This document shows positions 42,615 to 49,731 of a stretch of DNA of 52,713 nt, one piece after another. Positions within the stretch are counted from its first letter, which is position 1; the number at the start of each line of letters is the position of its first letter. The notes beneath the pieces were generated by a model that was given only the letters and a program-made list of their open reading frames with translations, made no database searches and had not been told where the DNA came from. The position numbers and the translations under genes are program-made. Origin of the DNA: Caulobacteraceae bacterium (GTDB lineage Bacteria > Pseudomonadota > Alphaproteobacteria > Caulobacterales > Caulobacteraceae); NCBI GenBank assembly GCA_028290905.1, contig JAQGIW010000049.1, forward strand, positions 1 through 52,713. The letters run 5' to 3'.

Positions 42615-43835
42615 ATGGCGGTTCTCGATCTGCGGCGCAAGCTGGCCATCCTCTCGGACGCGGCGAAGTATGACGCGTCCTGCGCATCCTCCGGGACCTC
42701 CAGGCGGGACTCGCGCGGCGGCAAGGGTGTGGGGTCGTCCGGCCCCGGCATGGGCATCTGCCACGCCTATGCGCCGGACGGGCGGTGCATCTCGTTGCTG
42801 AAGATCCTGTTGACCAACTACTGCATCTACGACTGCGCCTATTGCGTGAACCGCGTCTCTTCCAACGTCCCCCGCGCCCGCTTCACCGTGCAGGAGGTCG
42901 TCGATCTCACCCTCAACTTCTACAAGCGCAACTATATCGAGGGCCTCTTTCTGTCGTCCGGGATCATCCGGAGCGGCGACTACACGATGGAGGAGATGGT
43001 GCGGGTGGTGCGCGCCCTGCGCCTCGACCGCGACTTCCGCGGCTACATCCACCTCAAGCTGATCCCGGAAGCCAGCCCGGCGCTCACCGCCGAGGCGGCG
43101 CTCTACGCCGACCGGGTGTCGATCAATATCGAGCTGCCCCGCGACGACAGCCTGGCGCGCCTGGCGCCGGATAAGGACGTTGCCGGCATCCGGCGGACCA
43201 TGGGCGAGGTTCGCCTGGGCATCGACGAGAGGTCGGAGAAGGGCCGCAGGGTGCGAGCGCCCAGGTTCGCCCCGGCCGGCCAGTCCACCCAGATGATCGT
43301 CGGCGCCGACGAGGCGGCGGACGGCGAGATCCTGGCGCGCAGCGAAACCCTTTACGGCGCCTATCGGCTGCGCCGCGTCTACTATTCCGCCTTCAGCCCG
43401 ATCCCGGACGCCACCGCCCGCCTCCCCCTTCAGCGGCCGCCGATGATGCGAGAGCACCGGCTCTACCAGGCCGACTGGCTGCTGCGGTTCTACGGCTTCT
43501 CGCGCGACGAGCTCATCGGCCGAGCGGAGAACCTCGACCTCGCCATCGACCCCAAGCTCGCCTGGGCGCTGCGCCACCGAGACCGCTTCCCCGTGGACGT
43601 CAACCGCGCCGACCGCGAGATGCTGCTGCGCACGCCGGGGCTGGGCGTGCGCACGGTCGACCGCCTCCTGGCCATGCGGCGGCAGAGGCGCCTGCGCCTG
43701 GAGGACGTGCGGCGCCTGTGCGGCGGCGTCGGCAAGGTGACGCCGTTCATCGTCGCCGCCGACTGGTCGCCCCTGGCGCTGGCGGACGCCGAGCATCCCG
43801 TGGCCCCGGAGCCGCGCCAGCTGAGCCTCTTCTGA
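42615..43835 (+). CDS. Putative DNA modification/repair radical SAM protein (TIGR03916-type)
   Basis: 406 residues. The radical SAM cluster motif CxxxCxxC is C70-IYD-C74-AY-C77. LFLSSGIIRSGDYTMEEM and INIELP match the 'radical SAM linked to UDG' family. A helix-hairpin-helix (VNRADREMLLRTPGLGVRTVDRLL, about 337-360) would bind DNA without sequence preference. The last five residues are QLSLF, the consensus peptide by which repair proteins dock on the DNA polymerase beta sliding clamp. A LexA box sits just upstream and a UdgX gene follows after 4 bases. The chemical reaction is not known. Confidence 0.85.
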   Translation: MAVLDLRRKLAILSDAAKYDASCASSGTSRRDSRGGKGVGSSGPGMGICHAYAPDGRCISLLKILLTNYCIYDCAYCVNRVSSNVPRARFTVQEVVDLTLNFYKRNYIEGLFLSSGIIRSGDYTMEEMVRVVRALRLDRDFRGYIHLKLIPEASPALTAEAALYADRVSINIELPRDDSLARLAPDKDVAGIRRTMGEVRLGIDERSEKGRRVRAPRFAPAGQSTQMIVGADEAADGEILARSETLYGAYRLRRVYYSAFSPIPDATARLPLQRPPMMREHRLYQADWLLRFYGFSRDELIGRAENLDLAIDPKLAWALRHRDRFPVDVNRADREMLLRTPGLGVRTVDRLLAMRRQRRLRLEDVRRLCGGVGKVTPFIVAADWSPLALADAEHPVAPEPRQLSLF

Positions 43836-43839
43836 GCCG

Positions 43840-45285
43840 GTGCGCGTCGCCCAGCTTTCCTCGGAGACCGATTTCGACGGCTGGCGCCGGGCGGCGCGGC
43901 GCCTGCGCCTCGAGGGTGTGCCACCGGACCAGGCGCTCTGGCGCGTCGGCGCGGGCGATCTTTTCGCCCTCGCCGAGGGGGAGATGGGCGCCTGCGCGCA
44001 CGCCGCAGGAGCCTTCACCGTCCCGCCCGCCTTCCCGGCCCTCGCCGCCGACGTCGTCTGCCATCGCTCCGCCGATCGGTTCTCCCGGCTCTACAACGTG
44101 CTCTGGCGGCTGAAGGACGAGCCGCGCCTGCTCGAGGATCGCGCCGACCCCGACGTGGCCGACGCCCTGCGCATGGCCGGCGAGGTGCGCCGCGCTTCGC
44201 ACAAGATGAAGGCCTTCGTGCGCTTCCGGCTCCTGGAGGGCGTGGCGCCGGAGACCTACGTCGCCTGGTTCGAGCCGCCGCACCACGTGCTGGAGCGCAC
44301 CGCACAGCACTTCGTGAAGCGTTTCGCCAACCTGCGCTTCTCCATCCTGACGCCCGACCTTTGCTGCCACTGGGACGGCGCCGAGCTCGCCTTCACGCCG
44401 GGCGCGCGCAAGGAGGACGCGCCGGCCGCGGACCCGCTGGAGCGCGACTGGCTCACCTACTACGCCTCGATCTTCAACCCCGCCCGGCTGAAGGTCGCCG
44501 CCATGCAGTCGGAGATGCCCAAGCGCTACTGGCGCAACCTTCCCGAGGCCGCGCTCATTCCCGCCCTCATCGAGGCCGCGCAGGAAAGGGCGGAGAACAT
44601 GGTCGCAAGCGAACCCACCCAGCCGCGAAAGCGCGCGCCGTCCCGGACGACGGTCGCCCTCATCGAGGCCGCCCCCTCGCCGGGCGATGCGCCCGGGAGC
44701 CTCGAGGAAATCGCGGCCGGCGTCCAGGCCTGCCGCCGCTGCGACCTCTGGCGCGGCGCCACCCAGGGCGTGCCGGGAGAGGGCCCGGCTCACGCGCCCC
44801 TGATGCTGGTCGGCGAGCAGCCCGGCGACATGGAGGATGTTGCCGGCCACCCCTTCGTCGGCCCGGCGGGCCAGCTCCTCGACCGCGCCCTCGCCGAGGC
44901 CGGGATCGACCGCGGCAAGGTCTTCGTCACCAACGCCGTCAAGCACTTCAAGCATGAGCTCCGCGGCAAGCGGCGCCTGCACAAGACCCCGGACGCCGGC
45001 GAGATCACAGCCTGCCGCTGGTGGCTCGACAACGAGCGGCGACTGGTGCGCCCGCGGGTGATCGTGGCGCTGGGGGGCAGCGCGGCCCTGGCGGTGTTCG
45101 GCCGCGCCATGCCGATCATGAAGTCCCGCGGCCAGGCGATGCCCCTCGAGGACGGCGCGAAGGGCGTCGTCACCGTCCATCCCTCCTACCTCCTGCGCGT
45201 CCCCGACGCCGCCGCGAAGGCGGCCGCCTATCGCGACTTCGTCCGCGACCTGACCGCCGTGGCCGAGTTGCTGCGATTCAAGTAA
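43840..45285 (+). CDS. UdgX-type uracil-DNA glycosylase with N-terminal DUF4130 domain
   Basis: 481 residues from a GTG, 4 bases after the radical SAM gene. Residues 1-250 are the DUF4130/'SAM-linked' domain (ASHKMKAFVRFRLL, PKRYWRNLPEA). Residues 285-480 are the glycosylase: GEQPGDMEDVAGHPFVGPAGQLLDRAL (in part), VTNAVKHFKHELRGKRRLHKTP and VTVHPSYLLR. C298, C301 and C392 would hold the iron-sulphur cluster. The loop KRRLH with H381 corresponds to the histidine that makes UdgX bind covalently to uracil-DNA after excision. The partner gene and SOS box indicate damage-induced expression. Confidence 0.88.
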   Translation: MRVAQLSSETDFDGWRRAARRLRLEGVPPDQALWRVGAGDLFALAEGEMGACAHAAGAFTVPPAFPALAADVVCHRSADRFSRLYNVLWRLKDEPRLLEDRADPDVADALRMAGEVRRASHKMKAFVRFRLLEGVAPETYVAWFEPPHHVLERTAQHFVKRFANLRFSILTPDLCCHWDGAELAFTPGARKEDAPAADPLERDWLTYYASIFNPARLKVAAMQSEMPKRYWRNLPEAALIPALIEAAQERAENMVASEPTQPRKRAPSRTTVALIEAAPSPGDAPGSLEEIAAGVQACRRCDLWRGATQGVPGEGPAHAPLMLVGEQPGDMEDVAGHPFVGPAGQLLDRALAEAGIDRGKVFVTNAVKHFKHELRGKRRLHKTPDAGEITACRWWLDNERRLVRPRVIVALGGSAALAVFGRAMPIMKSRGQAMPLEDGAKGVVTVHPSYLLRVPDAAAKAAAYRDFVRDLTAVAELLRFK

Positions 45286-45290
45286 GAAAG

Positions 45291-45423
45291 ATTCACGACA
45301 GAGACAAAGAGGACACAGAGAAGCAAGCAATCAAGAAAGGTTATTCTTTGTGCTTCGCGCGAAGCGCAATCGTTTTCACTTCATTTCTTTCCTCTCTGTG
45401 TGCTCTGTGTCTCTGTGGTAAAT
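45291..45423. repeat. Hairpin element C: inverted arms built from CACAGAGA units
   Basis: The left arm (45291-45323) reads as quasi-repeats GACAGAGA, CAAAGAGGA, CACAGAGAA. The right arm (45391-45423) is its reverse complement with 28 of 33 matches. The spacer is AT-rich but carries a perfect 14-bp palindrome GCTTCGCGCGAAGC (45352-45365). It fills the gap between the convergent udgX-like and selO genes. Confidence 0.87.
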
Positions 45424-45445
45424 TCCCTTCTTTCTATGTCTTCTT

Positions 45446-46900
45446 TTAGTACCCCCACCCGGCGCGCGCCGCCTCGATGGCCGCCAGCTTGGCCTCGAAG
45501 GCGGACCAGTCGTCGGCCTCCGCGATCGGCGCCCACAGCGCTTCGATCTGCTCATAGAGCAGCTCCTCAGGTTCGGGGCCCGCGAAGTAGGGGCTCAAGA
45601 GGCGCTCCGGGCGGTCGGGCTCGCGCGAGGCCAGCAGTTCGCGGAACTTGAGGAACGCCTCGCCGCCGTAGAGTCCCGCCCGAGGCCCCGCCAGGGCCCG
45701 CACCTCCGACGCCGCCCCCCCGAACCAGTCGAAGAAGAAAGGCTCCCAGCGCAGCGGCTCGCCACCCTCGGCCAGGGCGCGGAAGGCGGCGTTGGCGAGG
45801 TCGACGTCGGCGTCCAACGTGCCAAGGGGCGCCGGCTTCAGTCCCAGGCGGCGCACCATGGCGCCGGACAGGGCCTCACGGTAATGCGCGCTGAAGCGGT
45901 TCAACGACTCGATCAGCGGCTCGGCCTCGCTGACCAGGCTGAAGGCCCCGGCCAGCTGGCGCAGGTTCCAGAACATCGCCTCCGGCTGGCGCCCGAAGCT
46001 GTAGAGACCCGAGTGGTCGAAATAGGCGGCGGTGAAGTTCGGATCGTTGCGCGGCAGGAAGCGATAGGGCCCGTAGTCGAAGCTCTCGCCGTTGATGTTC
46101 ATGTTGTCGGTGTTGAGCACCCCGTGCACGAAGCCCGCCGCCATCCATCGCGCCGTCAGGTCCGCGCTCTTCGCCGTCACCGCGTCCAACAGGGCGGCGG
46201 CGCGGTTCCCGGCGTTCCCGAGCTGCGGGTAGTAGGTCTCCACCGCATGGTCGACCAGGGCGCCGATCAACTCGGGCCGCTCCATCGCCGCGTGGCGCTG
46301 GAAGGAGCCGAAGCGGATGTGGCTGTGCGACAGGCGCGTCAGCACCGCCGCCCGCGTCGGGCTCGGCTCGTCGCTGCGCTCGAGCGCCTCGCCGGTCTCG
46401 ACCAGGGAGAACGACTTCGAGGTCGTCACGCCCAGCGCCTCCAGCATGGCCGTGGCCAGCACCTCGCGCACGCCGCCCTTGAGGGTCAGCCGCCCATCGC
46501 CGCCCCGCGACCACGGCGTCTTGCCCGAGCCCTTGGTGCCGAGGTCGAGCAGGCGCCCCGTGCCCCCTTCTGGCCCCGCCTCGCGCAGCTGGGCGTAGAG
46601 GAAGCCGCGGCCGTCGCCGAGGTCCGGGTTATACACGCGGAACTGATGGCCGTGATAGCGCATGGCAAGCGGCCGGGCCTGGTTCTCCGGCAGCGGCTCG
46701 AAGCGCGCGAAGTGGGCGCGCCACTCCTCGTCGGTGAGCGTGTCGAGGCCGACGGTCGCCGCCGCCCGGTCGTTGCGATGGCGGATGATCTCAGCCGGGA
46801 AGGGCGCCGGCGCGACGGCGTCGGCCAGTTCGGCGCCAAGAGGGGTCTGCCACAGGGCCTGGAACCTCGGATCGGCGCGATAGGCAGGGGAGACGGGCAT
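45446..46900 (-). CDS. selO: Protein adenylyltransferase SelO (YdiU family)
   Basis: 484 residues from the ATG at 46900 (MPVSPAYRADPRF); a GTG at 46948 would add 16. Family landmarks: YHGHQFRVYNPDLGDGRGFLY, LDLGTKGSGKTPWSRGGDGRL (in part), and HGVLNTDNMNINGESFDYGPYRFL in part, which contains the metal-binding Asn/Asp of this inverted pseudokinase. SelO transfers AMP from ATP to protein Ser/Thr/Tyr residues and is linked to redox stress in other bacteria. Bacterial forms lack the selenocysteine of the mammalian protein; here the C-terminus ends ARAGWGY. Divergent from nhaA. Confidence 0.92.
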   Translation of the reverse strand: MPVSPAYRADPRFQALWQTPLGAELADAVAPAPFPAEIIRHRNDRAAATVGLDTLTDEEWRAHFARFEPLPENQARPLAMRYHGHQFRVYNPDLGDGRGFLYAQLREAGPEGGTGRLLDLGTKGSGKTPWSRGGDGRLTLKGGVREVLATAMLEALGVTTSKSFSLVETGEALERSDEPSPTRAAVLTRLSHSHIRFGSFQRHAAMERPELIGALVDHAVETYYPQLGNAGNRAAALLDAVTAKSADLTARWMAAGFVHGVLNTDNMNINGESFDYGPYRFLPRNDPNFTAAYFDHSGLYSFGRQPEAMFWNLRQLAGAFSLVSEAEPLIESLNRFSAHYREALSGAMVRRLGLKPAPLGTLDADVDLANAAFRALAEGGEPLRWEPFFFDWFGGAASEVRALAGPRAGLYGGEAFLKFRELLASREPDRPERLLSPYFAGPEPEELLYEQIEALWAPIAEADDWSAFEAKLAAIEAARAGWGY

Positions 46901-46991
46901 CGCCCACCGATGACGCACCCGCGCACCCGGAACAAGAGTGGGGAGCACGAGCGGGCTGGAAGGCTTCGCCTCTAGCTGCTAGCGCCAGACC

Positions 46992-48188
46992 ATGGCCAGG
47001 CCGTCGACCCTCGCGTTCCTGAAGACCGAAACCGGGGCCGGCGCCGTCCTGGCGCTGGCCGCCCTGGCCGCCGTCATCCTCGCCAATTCTCCGCTGGCGC
47101 ACGTCTATTTCGGCCTGATCCACGCCCCCTTCGTGGTGCGCGTCGGAGCCTTCGACCAGACCCGCGACGTGCTCAGCTGGATCCGCGACGGCCTGATGGC
47201 GGTCTTCTTCCTGGTGGTGGGGATGGAGATCAAGTTCGAGGTCCTGCGCGGCGAGTTCTCTTCGCCCCGCCGCGTGGCCCTGCCGATCCTCGCCGCCTTG
47301 GGCGGCATGGCCGGGCCGGCCGCGGTCTACCTGGCGGTCAACGCCCGGCCGGGCGGCGTCCCCTCCGGCTGGCCGATCCCCACCCCCACCGATGTCGCCT
47401 TCTCCCTGGCCGCCCTGGCGGTGTTCGGGCGTCGGCTGCCCGAATCGCTGCGGCTTTTCCTCCTTACCCTCGCGGTGGCCGACGACCTGGGCGCCATCGC
47501 CGTGATCGGCGTCCTCTTCACCACGCCGATCCACACCGCTTCGCTCACCGGCGCCGTCCTCACCCTGGGGGTCCTGGCGGCGCTCTCGCGCTGGAAGACC
47601 GCGCCGCGCATGCTCTACGCCGCCGGCTTCGTCCTCGTCTGGGCTTTCACCCTGCAGTCGGGGATCAGCACCTCGGTGGCGGGGATCGCCTGCGCCCTCA
47701 CCGTCCCCGTCGCCTCGCGCCGGGCCGACCAGGAGAGCGTACTCAAGACCTTCATGGACGGCCTGCACCCCTACGTCGCCTATGGCGTGCTGCCCCTGTT
47801 CGCCTTCGCCTCGGCGGGATTCTCGCTTCCCGCCCTCGGCTGGCGGGCGGCGTTCTCGCCCATCCCGCTGGGGGTGGCCCTCGGCCTCCTCCTCGGCAAG
47901 CCGCTCGGCGTGCTGGGGTTCTCGGCGCTCTCGGTCGCCCTGCGCCTCGGCCGTCGCCCGCTGGGCGCGACCTGGCTGGAGCTGTCCGGCGTCGCCCTCC
48001 TCTGCGGGGCAGGCTTTACCATGAGCTTTTTCCTGGCCGCCCTGGCCTTCCCCACCGACGAACTCGTGCAGGGCCAGCTGCGGGCGGCGGTGATCGCCGG
48101 CTCGCTGATCTCCGTCCTGGCCGCCGGCGCGGTTCTCCGCCGCGCCCAGGCGATCAGAGACGCGGCCCCGCCCGGACCGCCGATGTGA
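46992..48188 (+). CDS. nhaA: Na+/H+ antiporter NhaA
   Basis: 398 residues with 12 hydrophobic segments. Family motifs are intact: FFLVVGMEIKFEVLRGEF (about 72-89), PTPTDVAFSLAALAVFG (130-146, the unwound helix IV) and LAVADDLGAIAVI, where D164 and D165 are the ion-binding aspartates. CGAGFTMSFFLAALAF is the typical helix X-XI end. It exchanges internal Na+ for external H+ in salt or alkaline stress. There is a 91-base divergent gap from selO. Confidence 0.93.
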   Translation: MARPSTLAFLKTETGAGAVLALAALAAVILANSPLAHVYFGLIHAPFVVRVGAFDQTRDVLSWIRDGLMAVFFLVVGMEIKFEVLRGEFSSPRRVALPILAALGGMAGPAAVYLAVNARPGGVPSGWPIPTPTDVAFSLAALAVFGRRLPESLRLFLLTLAVADDLGAIAVIGVLFTTPIHTASLTGAVLTLGVLAALSRWKTAPRMLYAAGFVLVWAFTLQSGISTSVAGIACALTVPVASRRADQESVLKTFMDGLHPYVAYGVLPLFAFASAGFSLPALGWRAAFSPIPLGVALGLLLGKPLGVLGFSALSVALRLGRRPLGATWLELSGVALLCGAGFTMSFFLAALAFPTDELVQGQLRAAVIAGSLISVLAAGAVLRRAQAIRDAAPPGPPM

Positions 48189-48351
48189 CCGGCCATTTTC
48201 GCCAATTTGCCATCGCCCCGCGACCGTGCCACTTTGAAGCCATGTGCACGGAACGCCTTCGGGACTGATCCCACCGAAGACCCGCCGCGGTCGCGGGCGC
48301 CTCTGAGCGCGCCCCGCCGCCGCTCCGCACCGACCTCGGGATTCCCCTACC

Positions 48352-49513
48352 GTGAGCTTTCTCGGCAACGACGCGATCAATCGCGTCAATGTGCACACCA
48401 CCATCCAGGCCATGGCCCAGGGCGCGGGGGGCGTGTTCGTCTTCGTTTATCTGCTCAAGGCCGGGGTGTCGGCGCCCTTCGTGCTGTGCACGATCGCCGG
48501 CATGACGGCGGGGCGGTTCGTCCTCCGGCCGCTGGTGCTGGTGGTCGCCCGGCGCCGCCGGCTGCGGGCCACCCTGATCATTGGGACGATCCTCGAGGCC
48601 GCGATCTTCCTGCTGCTGCCCTCGGTCCATGGATCCGGCGGGACGCTCGCCCTGATCATCGCGGTCGGCGCGCTCGGCAGCGTTTTCTACTGGACGAGCC
48701 TGCACGCTTGTTACGCCTTGCTGGGGGACGCCGAGCATCGGGGCCAGCAGATCGGCGTCAGGGTCGCGGCCGCGGCGCTCATGAACATCGCGGCCCCCTG
48801 GCTCGGCGGGTGGGCGCTGGGCGCGACAGGCCCCGTCCTCACCTTCGGCCTGGTCGCCGTCGTCCAGGTCGCCGCGATCGCGCCCCTGCTCGGGCTGGCC
48901 GTCCCGCGAGTGGCGGACGTCGGCCGGAGCGACTGGCGCGGGGTCCGACTGGCGGTGGTGCTCCAGGCCGCCGATGGATGGTTCGGAGCGGGATTCTACA
49001 ACGTCTGGCAGATCGCCCTCTTCGTCACCCTGGGCGAGCACTTCGCGAGCTACGGCGGCGCCATGGCCCTGGCCGGCCTCGCCGGGGCGGGGGGGAGCCT
49101 TGTCGTCGGCCGGCTCATCGACCTGGGCCACGCCCGAGTCTGGGTGTTCGTCGCCTACGGCGCCTGCGCATTCGACGTCGTCCTCAAGGCCGCGTCGCTG
49201 CACGACCCGGCCCTGGCGGGTCCTCGCCAACGCCCTGGCCACCGTCGCGGCCCTGCTGCTCGAGCCGGTGATGATGACGCGCGTCTACAACCTGGCCAAG
49301 GCCTCGCCCTGCCCCCTGCGCTTCCACATGGCTACCGAGGGCGGCTGGGACGTCGGCTGCTGCGCGGCCTGCCTCACCGCCGGGGCCCTGGCCGCCGCCC
49401 ACGTCTCGCTCTCGGTCGGCATCCTTCTGGCGCTGGCGGGGGCCTCGGGGGGTCTCTGGTTGCTGCTGCACAGCTACAGCGGGCTAGTGCAGAACGCGTC
49501 CGCGAACAGATAG
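48352..49513 (+). pseudogene. MFS-like 12-helix membrane protein gene with an apparent frameshift
   Basis: The first frame (from the GTG at 48352) reads MSFLGNDAINRVNVHTTIQAMAQGAGG and keeps hydrophobic helices to about residue 288 (AASLHDPALAG), then turns into Arg/Pro-rich nonsense. The adjacent frame continues the protein from the same place: VLANALATVAALLLEPVMMTRVYNLAK to a stop at 49513. Removing one G from the GGG at 49218-49220 restores one 386-residue protein. This may be a true mutation or a sequencing error in the G run. The protein looks like an MFS-type transporter of unknown substrate. Confidence 0.75.
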
Positions 49514-49633
49514 CGGCCCTTCCCGGCCTCGCCCGCGGCTATAGAGCCAGGGACAAGGTCAAATTTTCAACGTCTCTTTACCGTTTCTCATATTACCTCC
49601 TGGGACCGATCGGCGACTTATTCAATTAGACAG

Positions 49634-49653
49634 CATTCAAACTACATTCAAAC
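49634..49653 (+). promoter_or_regulatory. Direct repeat CATTCAAAC with 11-bp period
   Basis: Two copies of CATTCAAAC (49634-49642, 49645-49653) lie one helical turn apart in the AT-rich gap before the last gene. Two half-sites on one face of the helix suit an activator dimer such as a response regulator. The gap (49514-49731) shows nothing else that I can assign. Confidence 0.3.
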
Positions 49654-49731
49654 CTTGGTTCGTGGCGCACGGACCTTCGACAGGATACAGAAGGCCGGAA
49701 CGTAAATCGTGCAACGGTGAGAGCGCCAAAA

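Noticed and set aside
42066-44018. 650-codon minus-strand frame opposite the Q-rich and radical SAM genes
   Set aside because: Shadow frame of coding sequence; the plus strand carries CxxxCxxC, a helix-hairpin-helix and an SOS box.
45286-45445. Simple intrinsic terminators for the convergent genes
   Set aside because: The arms are long and composed of quasi-repeats, with no hairpin plus U-tract at the right distance; the structure matches the repeat elements better.
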